From Dysgonomonas sp. UBA7710 (lineage in GTDB: Bacteria; Bacteroidota; Bacteroidia; Bacteroidales; Dysgonomonadaceae), in contig NZ_DLFW01000030.1 in the NCBI RefSeq assembly GCF_002482385.1, forward strand, positions 1 through 8,482: DNA of 8,482 bases, in the 5' to 3' direction. The notes under the pieces were generated by a model. That model did no database searches and was not told where the DNA came from. It was given only the letters and a program-made list of their open reading frames with translations. Of the stretch, positions 1-6,441 are shown piece by piece. The first letter of the stretch is position 1; every line of letters begins with the position of its first letter. The translations under genes were made by a program, and so were the position numbers.

Positions 1-65
1 AAATCATTTGAATTTTGATAAAATAAAGATGGAGGATGAAAATTCAGGTACTGGCGGCAACCAAT

Positions 66-96
66 ATTGTGTAAGTCAGAAAAGAATGTATCTTTG
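66..96 (+). promoter_or_regulatory. Predicted Bacteroidota-type promoter for the DUF3788 gene
   Basis: A -7 element TATCTTTG lies at 89-96 and matches the phylum consensus TAnnTTTG exactly. ATTG at 66-69 sits 19 nt upstream and is close to the -33 consensus TTTG. Transcription would begin near 101-104, leaving a leader of about 25 nt before the ATG at 128. Both elements at the right spacing make this the best-supported promoter in the window. Confidence 0.65.
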
Positions 97-127
97 TTAA
101 CAATAATAATTAACCGATCATAAAACC

Positions 128-556
128 ATGGAAGCAGAAATGTTATTGAGAGATCCGGATATTTTCCCGTCCAAAGAGGTGCTAAAGAATGCGTTGGGAG
201 AAAATGTATATAATGTGCTGGCTTCTTTTCTTGAAACAACTACAAATGAAGAATATGCACTGGCTATTGAATGGCGGTTTTATAATGATGGGAAAGCATG
301 GCTCGGCAAAGCGCTTTATAAGAAAAAAACGGTACTGTGGCTTTCGGTCTGGGAAGGCTTTTTCAAAACAAGTTTCTATTTCACGGATAAGCACCTTGAA
401 AGAATTGCTGCTCTGGATATCGCCGACACTATTAAAGATGAATTTGCCGGGACAAAACCGGTAGGTCGCCTGCTCCCGATGATTTTTAACGTAAGTAGTC
501 AGGAACAAGTAAAAGATCTGCTAACAGTCGTTCGTTTTAAAAAGAGCCTGGTCTGA
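128..556 (+). CDS. DUF3788 family protein of unknown function
   Basis: A 142-residue soluble protein with no signal peptide or membrane segment. I recognise the DUF3788 pattern: an N-terminal LLRDPDIFPSKEVL stretch (residues 6-19), then a dense conserved core at about 49-86 containing WRFYNDGKAWLGK, KKKTVLWLSVW and FKTSFYF. A GRLLPMIF element follows at 113-120. The core is rich in aromatic and lysine residues, as in small ligand-binding or YdhG/DUF1801-like folds, but no function is established that I know of. An in-frame stop at 107-109 means translation starts at the ATG at 128 or the in-frame ATG at 140 (residue 5); the first is preferred because family members usually have a few residues before the LLRD motif. 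It is monocistronic, with its own promoter upstream and a convergent recQ downstream. Confidence 0.85.
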   Translation: MEAEMLLRDPDIFPSKEVLKNALGENVYNVLASFLETTTNEEYALAIEWRFYNDGKAWLGKALYKKKTVLWLSVWEGFFKTSFYFTDKHLERIAALDIADTIKDEFAGTKPVGRLLPMIFNVSSQEQVKDLLTVVRFKKSLV

Positions 557-582
557 CTTCGCGTCAAAACACTTTTCAGTTT

Positions 583-595
583 GCCCTATGGGCGG
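583..595. other. Short GC hairpin in the convergent DUF3788/recQ spacer
   Basis: GCCC-TAT-GGGC gives a 4-bp stem (extendable by two T-G wobbles on the + strand) 27 nt after the DUF3788 stop. There is no T-run on either side, so this is at best a weak or factor-assisted transcription end between the two converging genes. Confidence 0.3.
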
Positions 596-596
596 T

Positions 597-685
597 TACA
601 AGTCACAAGTAAACGAGATACAAGATACGAGTAAACAAGTTATTCTTCACTCTTCATTTTTAGTTTTTCACTTCTAATTCTTAAA
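597..685. repeat. Low-complexity tract of 7/8-nt degenerate units next to the recQ 3' end
   Basis: Two adjacent unit families are visible. From 597 to 642, the pentamer ACRAG begins at 598, 605, 613, 620, 627 and 635, a spacing of 7, 8, 7, 7 and 8 nt. From 644 the register changes to heptamers TCTTCAC, TCTTCAT, TTTTAGT, TTTTCAC, TTCTAAT and TCTTAAA, ending at 685. The tract therefore runs through the recQ stop codon (674-676) and supplies the last codons of RecQ. Similar degenerate short-unit intergenic tracts occur, to my recollection, in other Bacteroidales genomes. It lacks the long direct repeats and unique spacers of a CRISPR array. Confidence 0.7.
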
Positions 686-2575
686 TCTTATCTTCCCCGA
701 TTGCATTTCAAGAACTCCCCTATCCGTCATAAAACGGATGGCTCCGGTTACATCCTTCAACCGGTAATCAGGCAATGCACCTGTTATATCATCTATGGAT
801 CGCTCCCCGTCCTTGAGCAGCTCTTTTATATCCAATGATATCTTATTGAACTTTGCATTCGTCATTCCCGAATCGTTCTTTGCCAGACAAACATCACATT
901 GCCCGCAATCGCTGATATCTTTCTCATTGAAGTAGGATAACAAAATACGGCTTCGACACATCTCATCCTGCTCTGCATAATGGCTCATCGCCAGTATCCG
1001 CTTTTCGAAACGATCTTTACGGTCTTCGTTTACAAGACGTGGTATAATCAGGTATTTCTCGTCCACCCGCTGACGGGTATATGCTATCAGAGGCGTTTTT
1101 TTATGCGGGATATAATCGATGATATTGCGCTTATCCAGCATTTTCAGCATTTCATAGACAGCTTTCCGGCTTTTATCTGTCTTCAGGCCTATTTCTGCTT
1201 CGTTAATGGTTACATAATTGGTAAATAAGCCTGTGTAAAGGCGGAGGATAGTATTTACAAGTTGCTCATATTCCCGCTCAAAATCGTAATGATACAGATC
1301 ATCCCTGTAAACTGTAAACATCAGCCGCGAGCGATTATCTATCTCGTCGGTGTATTCGATATAGCCTGCCAGATCCAATATTCTGAGTGCATTATGAGTA
1401 GGCAGAAGAGGATATTTATAAGTAGCGCAAAACTGCTGTATATTAAAATCATATACCATACCCACCCCGAAACCTTCGGCCACCTGGAAAAAGTAAGCAA
1501 GCGAATCATATACCTGAGAGATAAATTCCCGTTCGGGAAACTCGTCCCTGATACGCTTTTTCAATTTGACAGTATCATTCTTATGATATAAGACAACAAC
1601 AAAAGCCTTTTCCCCGTCGCGTCCCGCGCGCCCTGCTTCCTGAAAGTATTCTTCCACCGAATTGGGCAGGTCGGTATGCACTACCAGCCGCACATCCGGT
1701 TTATCAATTCCCATACCGAAAGCATTGGTACAAACAATGATCCGTTTTTCATTATTCTTCCAGCAGCTCTGCTTCCGTGATTTATCCTCACTGCTCAGTC
1801 CGGCATGATAAAAATCGGCGGAAAAACCTTGTTGTATAAGGAAATCCGACATTTCCTTCGTCTTCTGACGGCTGCGTACATAGATGATGGTGGAACCCTT
1901 TATTTTCTCAAGCAACCGGACAAGTTCTTCCGGCTTATTTTCCGTATTACGGACAATATAGGCCAGATTCTTACGCTCAAAGCTTTTCCTGAAGACATTC
2001 TTTTTACTGAAATGCAATTGTTCCTGAATATCATCTATCACCTCCGGGGTAGCTGTCGCGGTGAGAGCCAGAACAGGCACACCGGGCAGATGCTCGCGAA
2101 TAGCCGCTATCTTGAGATAGGACGGACGGAAATCATAACCCCACTGGGATATGCAATGCGATTCGTCAACAACCAGCAGACAAACATTCATATCGCGAAG
2201 TTTACTCAGGAATAGTTGTGTAGCCAGTCGCTCAGGTGATACATAAAGGAATTTATAATCACCGAAGATGGCGTTTTCAAGCGTAGTGATAATCTCCTGC
2301 CGGGTCATCCCCGAATATACGGCCAATGATTTTATATTCCTCTGGCGCAGGTTATCCACCTGGTCTTTCATCAGGGCGATAAGCGGAGTGACAACAAGAC
2401 AAAGACCTTCCATCGCCATCGCAGGCACCTGAAAGGTCAATGATTTTCCTCCGCCTGTGGGCATCAGCCCCAGCGTATCTTTTCCCTGGCTGACGGAATG
2501 AATAATATCTTCCTGTAAAGGGCGAAATTCGTCGTAACCCCAATACTGTTTGAGTATTTTGTGATAGAGATCCAT
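674..2575 (-). CDS. recQ: RecQ family ATP-dependent DNA helicase, short form without HRDC domain
   Basis: A 633-residue 3'-5' DNA helicase of superfamily 2, acting in recombination and replication-fork repair. Visible motifs: Walker A MPTGGGKS (38-45), motif II DESH (137-140) running into the aromatic loop CISQWGYDFRPSY, motif III LTATAT (171-176), motif IV IIYVRS (230-235), and motifs V-VI from FGMGIDKPDVR to QEAGRAGRDG (286-321). A zinc-binding set C540-x16-C557-x2-C560-x2-C563 is followed by a winged-helix-like tail (about 575-631). About 160 extra residues with two winged-helix-like stretches (roughly 378-424 and 455-515) separate the helicase core from the zinc site, and there is no HRDC domain. 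Start: an in-frame stop abuts a TTG at 2590; the ATG at 2575 is preferred because MDLYHKILKQYWGY matches the usual N-terminus and the TTG lies inside a repeat. It is the last gene of the recJ cluster. Confidence 0.93.
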   Translation of the reverse strand: MDLYHKILKQYWGYDEFRPLQEDIIHSVSQGKDTLGLMPTGGGKSLTFQVPAMAMEGLCLVVTPLIALMKDQVDNLRQRNIKSLAVYSGMTRQEIITTLENAIFGDYKFLYVSPERLATQLFLSKLRDMNVCLLVVDESHCISQWGYDFRPSYLKIAAIREHLPGVPVLALTATATPEVIDDIQEQLHFSKKNVFRKSFERKNLAYIVRNTENKPEELVRLLEKIKGSTIIYVRSRQKTKEMSDFLIQQGFSADFYHAGLSSEDKSRKQSCWKNNEKRIIVCTNAFGMGIDKPDVRLVVHTDLPNSVEEYFQEAGRAGRDGEKAFVVVLYHKNDTVKLKKRIRDEFPEREFISQVYDSLAYFFQVAEGFGVGMVYDFNIQQFCATYKYPLLPTHNALRILDLAGYIEYTDEIDNRSRLMFTVYRDDLYHYDFEREYEQLVNTILRLYTGLFTNYVTINEAEIGLKTDKSRKAVYEMLKMLDKRNIIDYIPHKKTPLIAYTRQRVDEKYLIIPRLVNEDRKDRFEKRILAMSHYAEQDEMCRSRILLSYFNEKDISDCGQCDVCLAKNDSGMTNAKFNKISLDIKELLKDGERSIDDITGALPDYRLKDVTGAIRFMTDRGVLEMQSGKIRFKN

Positions 2576-2582
2576 TCTTCGA

Positions 2583-2656
2583 TGTGCCAATTAACTAATA
2601 TGCCAATGTGCCAATATCCGATTGTTTTCAATTGGCATATTGGCACATTAGCCAAT
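2583..2656. repeat. TGCCAA octamer tract forming a long hairpin between the lipoprotein gene and recQ
   Basis: Octamers TGTGCCAA (2583-2590), TATGCCAA (2599-2606) and TGTGCCAA (2607-2614) recur in register and are then repeated inverted as ATTGGCAT/ATTGGCAC at 2631-2646. The arms 2595-2615 and 2631-2651 are complementary over 21 positions with one A/C mismatch and one G-T pair, closing a 15-nt loop. The hairpin begins 12 nt after the lipoprotein gene stop on the minus strand and ends 19 nt before the recQ ATG. No T-run follows it on the minus strand, so it is not a standard intrinsic terminator. It could stabilise the upstream transcript, limit read-through, or mask the recQ start region. Confidence 0.75.
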
Positions 2657-2663
2657 CAGTATA

Positions 2664-3461
2664 TTAATTTTTCATTGGACGCACCTCTATCTTAATATCA
2701 GTGCCATCCAAGGCCTTGCCTATTTTCTCCTGATCGAATTCCGACATATGATACGGATAGAGCACTTTCGGCATCACCTTTTTAGCTGCATCCACAAACA
2801 TGTCGTCTGTCATTGTATATGGCAGGTTCTTAGGCAAGAAAGCAATATCGATGGTACCTTTCAGTTTATCCATTTCCGGAACATTTTCGGTATCGCCGGC
2901 GACATATACTTTTTTATCGCCAAATGTAAAGATATAACCATTGCCCCGTCCTTTAGGATGGTATGCTTCTCCGTCAGGCTTCTTATTTACAGCATTATAA
3001 GCCGGAACGACATCGATAGCTATTCCGTTCCATTCGGTCTTATCGCCATTATTTACCACATTACCATATCCAAGTATTTCGTTGCATACCTTCGATACTA
3101 TATAGTGCGTATCTGCCTTTTTAACTGCGTTGATAGCTGCTGTATCAAGGTGATCGCCATGTTCGTGCGTCAGGATAATCAGATCGGCCTTAGGCAATCT
3201 CGAATAATCCGCGACTTGAGAATAAGGGTCTACCTGAATAACCTTTCCTGCAAATTCAAACATAACCGAACCATGACCTACCAATGTTACTTTCAGCGGG
3301 CCTTTGCTCGTTTCATAGCTGTCAGCTTTTATATACTCCGCCTGTTCCATACTCAATGTATCCGTAGCTTTATCTCCGGCATTTGCCGTACTGGCCCTGT
3401 TACCGCAGGCAACAAAGGAAAATAAAGCGATTGTTAATGATAATACTAAAGATCTCTTCAT
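2664..3461 (-). CDS. Metallo-beta-lactamase-fold hydrolase, predicted lipoprotein (UlaG/L-ascorbate-6-phosphate lactonase-like)
   Basis: A 265-residue protein with an N-terminal lipoprotein signal: MKR, a hydrophobic segment, then FVAC-G with the predicted lipidated Cys at residue 19 and a low-complexity linker to about 45. The rest is an MBL fold: VGHGSVMFEF (61-70), the metal motif HEHGDH (99-104), His168 in HPKGRGNG, Asp190 in AGDTE and His238 in YPYHMSEFD. Together these supply a full set of dinuclear metal ligands, so an active hydrolase is expected; the substrate is unknown. It resembles the broad UlaG-like/YtkL group rather than true beta-lactamases. It should be anchored to a membrane facing the periplasm or outside. 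It starts 11 nt after the recJ stop, so it is very probably co-transcribed with recJ; recQ follows 88 nt downstream across a hairpin. Confidence 0.88.
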   Translation of the reverse strand: MKRSLVLSLTIALFSFVACGNRASTANAGDKATDTLSMEQAEYIKADSYETSKGPLKVTLVGHGSVMFEFAGKVIQVDPYSQVADYSRLPKADLIILTHEHGDHLDTAAINAVKKADTHYIVSKVCNEILGYGNVVNNGDKTEWNGIAIDVVPAYNAVNKKPDGEAYHPKGRGNGYIFTFGDKKVYVAGDTENVPEMDKLKGTIDIAFLPKNLPYTMTDDMFVDAAKKVMPKVLYPYHMSEFDQEKIGKALDGTDIKIEVRPMKN

Positions 3462-3472
3462 ATTCTTGTCAT

Positions 3473-5209
3473 TTAGTGTGAATCCGAAAGCTGTCCTGTA
3501 TCTATATCCTTGACATAAAGCTGGATATTCGTCTTACCGTTGTGCGTATTTTCCTCCAGTGTATAGCAGATATCAAACGGCCTGCCGTTTTTTACCATCT
3601 CACTATTGGCACTTTGCCGGAAAGCAATACCATTCACCGGAATTGTAGTCGTTTTATCTATCATTTCCAGTTTCAGGTGTACATTATCTTTTCCCACAGG
3701 TTTACTCGTACCATAATCCTGTACATCCCATGTGACAAATATAGGATTCAGGTTCTCCGGGCCAAAAGGCGCAAAACCGGCCAGGTCACTTATAAATTTC
3801 GGCGTAATCTCTTTGAATGAAAGTTCCGCATCTATACAGATCTGGGGACGCATCATTTCAGGCGCTATCATTTCAAGCGATAAAGCCTCGAAACGACGCT
3901 GGAATTCGGCCAGGTTCTCTTCTTTCAGCGATAAACCCGCGGCATAAGTATGTCCTCCGAAATTTTCCAAGATATCTTTACAGGCTTCTATGGCCTTGTA
4001 TACATCAAAGCCCATTACCGAACGGGCAGACCCGGTGATTAGTCCCTGGGATTTGGTCAGCACTACCGCAGGACGCAAATACTTCTCGGTAAGGCGCGAC
4101 GCTACAATACCGATAACGCCTTTATGCCAGGTTTCATCATAGATCACCAGACTTTTCTTTTTCGACATATCTACCGTTCCGTCGATAAACTGTATCGCTT
4201 CGTCTGTTATCCGCTTATCCAGCTCGCGACGGTCGTCGTTATAATGGTCTATATTGGCGCTCTTCTCCCGTGCATCTTCTATCGTATTGGCCAGCAACAA
4301 GTCCACGGCCTCTTTACCTTTCATCATCCGCCCCGAAGCATTGATACGGGGCCCTATCTTGAAAATAATATCATTCACGGTAATACCCTTGTAGGTAAGC
4401 CCGCAAATCTCAATTATCCCTTTCAGACCCAAGCTGGGATTGGAATTAATCTGCTTTAAACCAAAATATGTCAATACCCGGTTTTCACCTGTGATGGGAA
4501 CAATATCCGAAGCTACACTGACAGCCACCAGATCGAGCAAATCTGTCAGTTCCGAAAAATCTATCTTATTATTCTGAGCCAATGCCTGCACCAACTTAAA
4601 ACCTACCCCGCATCCTGAAAGATGCTCGTAAGGGTAAGTGGAATCCGTACGTTTGGCATCGATAACAGCAACCGCGTCGGGAAGTATCTCATCCGGCATA
4701 TGGTGGTCACCGATTATGAAGTCAATCCCTTTGCTTTTGGCATAGGCCACTTTTTCAATGGCTTTAATGCCGCAATCAAGAGCGATAATGAGTTTTACAC
4801 CCGTCTCTTCGGCGTAGTCTATCCCTTGTTCCGATATTCCGTACCCTTCATCGTAACGGTCGGGGATATAATAATCGAGATTAGTTGTGAATTTCCGCAG
4901 AAATTTATACACAAGCGCGACGGCAGTCGTTCCGTCCACATCATAGTCACCGTATATCAATATACGCTGCTTTTGTCCCAACGCTTTTTCAATTCTCTTG
5001 ATAGCTTTGTCCATATCGGGCAAAAGGAAAGGATCGTGTAAATCTTTCAGATTTGGATGAAAGAATTTATATGCATCTTCGGCAGATGATATTCCTCTCT
5101 GTATCAAGAGCTGACAAAGAACAGGGCTAATGCCTAATTTCTTAGCAAGATCATCTCTCTGCTCTTTTTGCTGGGTTGTTAGGGCTTCGTAATTCCATTT
5201 GTAAATCAT
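3473..5209 (-). CDS. recJ: Single-stranded-DNA-specific 5'-3' exonuclease RecJ
   Basis: A 578-residue cytoplasmic DHH-family nuclease that degrades 5'-ended single strands in RecF-pathway recombination and base-excision or mismatch repair. Motifs in order: YGDYDVDG (86-93), LDCG (144-147), GDHH (167-170), SGCGVGFKL (198-206) and a GPRINASGRM segment (286-295). These carry the Asp/His metal ligands of the DHH core. DHHA1 follows, with GGHTYAAGLS (418-427), and then an OB-like C-terminal domain starting near FAPFGPEN (479-486). Length matches the usual 560-580 residues and all core motifs are intact. The ATG at 5207-5209 gives the common Bacteroidales start MIYKWNY. The gene heads a co-directional unit with the MBL lipoprotein (11-nt gap) and recQ; RecQ unwinding feeding RecJ digestion is a known partnership. 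Confidence 0.96.
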   Translation of the reverse strand: MIYKWNYEALTTQQKEQRDDLAKKLGISPVLCQLLIQRGISSAEDAYKFFHPNLKDLHDPFLLPDMDKAIKRIEKALGQKQRILIYGDYDVDGTTAVALVYKFLRKFTTNLDYYIPDRYDEGYGISEQGIDYAEETGVKLIIALDCGIKAIEKVAYAKSKGIDFIIGDHHMPDEILPDAVAVIDAKRTDSTYPYEHLSGCGVGFKLVQALAQNNKIDFSELTDLLDLVAVSVASDIVPITGENRVLTYFGLKQINSNPSLGLKGIIEICGLTYKGITVNDIIFKIGPRINASGRMMKGKEAVDLLLANTIEDAREKSANIDHYNDDRRELDKRITDEAIQFIDGTVDMSKKKSLVIYDETWHKGVIGIVASRLTEKYLRPAVVLTKSQGLITGSARSVMGFDVYKAIEACKDILENFGGHTYAAGLSLKEENLAEFQRRFEALSLEMIAPEMMRPQICIDAELSFKEITPKFISDLAGFAPFGPENLNPIFVTWDVQDYGTSKPVGKDNVHLKLEMIDKTTTIPVNGIAFRQSANSEMVKNGRPFDICYTLEENTHNGKTNIQLYVKDIDTGQLSDSH

Positions 5210-5260
5210 TTTATATCGTTTTTTCTTTCTTCTGTCTCAACGAGGCTAATTAACATATTT

Positions 5261-5268
5261 CAAACATA
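5261..5268 (-). promoter_or_regulatory. Candidate -7 element for recJ
   Basis: On the minus strand this reads TATGTTTG, an exact TAnnTTTG match, with transcription expected near 5254 and a leader of about 45 nt. No good TTTG -33 element is present 19-21 nt upstream; a small dyad occupies that place instead. Moderate support only. Confidence 0.45.
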
Positions 5269-5285
5269 CACAAATGTTAATATGC

Positions 5286-5339
5286 GCTGAATATCAGCCC
5301 CGTATAGCATCACCACAAGCAGTAAGGGCGGTTTGCTAT
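5286..5339. other. Pair of dyad-symmetric elements upstream of recJ
   Basis: GCTGA-ATA-TCAGC at 5286-5298 is a perfect 5-bp dyad lying where the -33 box of the recJ promoter would be. Next to it, ATAGCA (5304-5309) pairs with TGCTAT (5334-5339), and inner ACC (5312-5314) pairs with GGT (5330-5332), giving a 9-bp interrupted stem. They could be operator sites or a structured RNA; chance cannot be excluded. Confidence 0.3.
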
Positions 5340-5478
5340 CAATTTGTAAAGATAATATATATATGTGAAAACGCTGTTAGTGATTCTTATTTTTATTTTT
5401 TATTTTATTATAATAATCTATAAAGAAGATAGGGTTATAGTCCGGTTCTATTACTTTTATAATAGATTTCTGATAAAT

Positions 5479-5503
5479 AAAAAAGTCCCGTTTCCAGGAC
5501 CTT
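5479..5503 (-). terminator. Predicted intrinsic terminator of proC
   Basis: On the minus strand AAGGTCC, a loop of about seven bases and GGGACTT form a stem of about six to seven pairs with one bulge, followed directly by a run of six T (plus-strand A-run 5479-5484). It starts 25 nt after the proC stop, the expected place for its transcript end. Confidence 0.65.
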
Positions 5504-5527
5504 ATATTTAATAACACTAAAATACAA

Positions 5528-6313
5528 CTATTTTATATTACTCGCCTTCAAACCTTTAATGACAGCCGAAGTAAAACCTGCATGCTCCATCTCATTCAAT
5601 CCTTTTATAGTGATTCCTCCGGCAGTAGTCACTTTATCTATTTCCGCTTCGGGATGATTTCCATTTGCCTCGAGCAGATCGATTGCACCCCGGAGTGTTT
5701 GTAAAACGGCATCTTTAGCCTGATCCGGATATATCCCCATTTCAATACCTCCTTCCATAGCTGCCCTGATATATCTGAATGCAAAGGCTATACCGCACGA
5801 GGTAAGCGAAGTTATAGCCGGAATGAGTTTCTCTTCCACAAATTCAACCTTACCAAGTTGGGAAAAGATACGGAATACTTGATCGCGTTGTTCCTTATCC
5901 GCATTTTGAGAAGCAATATACGTCATGCTCTGGCGCACGGCTATAGCGGTATTAGGCACAACACGGAATACAGGTTGACGCGGACTTGTCCATTCCTGTA
6001 GCTGAGCCAATGTAACAACGGCCGCAACAGATACAATCAACTGCTTAGGATTTTCCAATAAGGCCTTATGCGTCTTCAGCACTTCTTCTACCATCCACGG
6101 CTTAATAGCAATAATAAGGATATCTGCCGTAGCCAGTGAAGAGTAATCGGCTACCACTACATTTATGTCTTCGCTCACTTCCCTCAGCCGGGGTACATTC
6201 TTCCCTCTGTGATCGATAACGGTTATATCCTGAGGTTGCGCACCTCCATTTACAGCCAAACCGCAAGCGATGGCCCCACCCATATTTCCAGCTCCGAGAA
6301 TAGTTATTTTCAT
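5528..6313 (-). CDS. proC: Pyrroline-5-carboxylate reductase
   Basis: A 261-residue cytoplasmic enzyme that reduces 1-pyrroline-5-carboxylate to L-proline with NAD(P)H, the last step of proline synthesis. The Rossmann fold opens at residue 1 with ITILGAGNMGGA, the dinucleotide loop being GAGNMG (7-12). IIAIKPWM (67-74) and FRVVPNTA (116-123) are the usual P5CR middle motifs. The C-terminal dimer and substrate domain carries LTSCGIAFAFRYI (170-182) and the signature region KVTTAGGITIKGL (227-239), where Ala231 replaces the common Pro. Length is typical, about 260-270 residues. The ATG at 6311-6313 is fixed by the Rossmann motif beginning at once. No other proline genes are adjacent; DUF488 lies upstream on the same strand, but proC has its own likely promoter. 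Confidence 0.95.
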   Translation of the reverse strand: MKITILGAGNMGGAIACGLAVNGGAQPQDITVIDHRGKNVPRLREVSEDINVVVADYSSLATADILIIAIKPWMVEEVLKTHKALLENPKQLIVSVAAVVTLAQLQEWTSPRQPVFRVVPNTAIAVRQSMTYIASQNADKEQRDQVFRIFSQLGKVEFVEEKLIPAITSLTSCGIAFAFRYIRAAMEGGIEMGIYPDQAKDAVLQTLRGAIDLLEANGNHPEAEIDKVTTAGGITIKGLNEMEHAGFTSAVIKGLKASNIK

Positions 6314-6328
6314 ATGATGATTCTGTTT

Positions 6329-6403
6329 TTAAAGGATATATGGAAACCCGCATGGCAAAACTATCCTGTACTTCTGCGTATTGCAATCCATGCCCATTTT
6401 CAT
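6329..6403 (-). other. Possible 24-codon leader reading frame upstream of proC
   Basis: Between the candidate proC promoter and the proC ATG there is an ATG...TAA frame of 24 codons starting MKMGMDC and ending GFPYIL, with its stop 15 nt before proC. It has only two prolines and no obvious attenuator hairpin, so a proline-sensing leader peptide is not supported. No ribosome site can be judged in this phylum. It may be chance. Confidence 0.15.
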
Positions 6404-6426
6404 ATTAATTACTGTTTTGATAAAAA

Positions 6427-6434
6427 CAAAGGTA
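6427..6434 (-). promoter_or_regulatory. Candidate -7 element for proC
   Basis: Reads TACCTTTG on the minus strand, one of the commonest forms of the TAnnTTTG element, and lies just after the DUF488 stop (6442). Transcription would begin near 6420, giving a leader of about 105 nt before proC. A TTTG -33 element is not evident. Confidence 0.5.
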
Positions 6435-6441
6435 GCAAATT

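Larger units (their letters stand above)
5210..5527. other. Gene-free AT-rich spacer between proC and recJ
   Basis: This 318-nt region has no credible coding frame. From the recJ side it holds the candidate recJ promoter (5261-5268), two dyads (5286-5298 and 5304-5339), a TATATATATAT run near 5353-5363, an AT-rich stretch at about 5385-5425, a perfect 7-bp hairpin TCTATTA-ctttta-TAATAGA (5447-5466) and the proC terminator (5479-5503). The GC-richer island at 5284-5335 stands out from its surroundings. Confidence 0.6.

Noticed and set aside
2..100. An open + frame from the left edge to a TAA at 98-100 that might be the end of an upstream gene
   Set aside because: The 32-residue tail has no recognisable family features and overlaps the good promoter at 66-96; it is too short to support.
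597..685. CRISPR array
   Set aside because: Units are only 7-8 nt, degenerate and contiguous; there are no long identical repeats, unique spacers or cas genes.
2595..2651. Intrinsic terminator after the MBL gene
   Set aside because: The stem is strong but no T-run follows it on the minus strand.
2748..3425. A 225-codon + strand frame opposite the MBL lipoprotein gene
   Set aside because: It is wholly antisense to a protein with complete metal motifs, and its own translation is Ile/Cys/His-rich without any family pattern.
4622..5041. A 139-codon + strand frame opposite recJ
   Set aside because: Antisense shadow of conserved DHH motifs; no independent promoter or family match.
5347..5354. 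TATCTTTA on the minus strand as an upstream recJ promoter
   Set aside because: It misses the final G of TAnnTTTG and has no -33 element at the right distance.
5447..5466. TCTATTA/TAATAGA hairpin as a second proC terminator
   Set aside because: The stem is all A/T except one pair, and no T-run follows it on the minus strand; the GC-containing hairpin at 5479-5503 is a better terminator.
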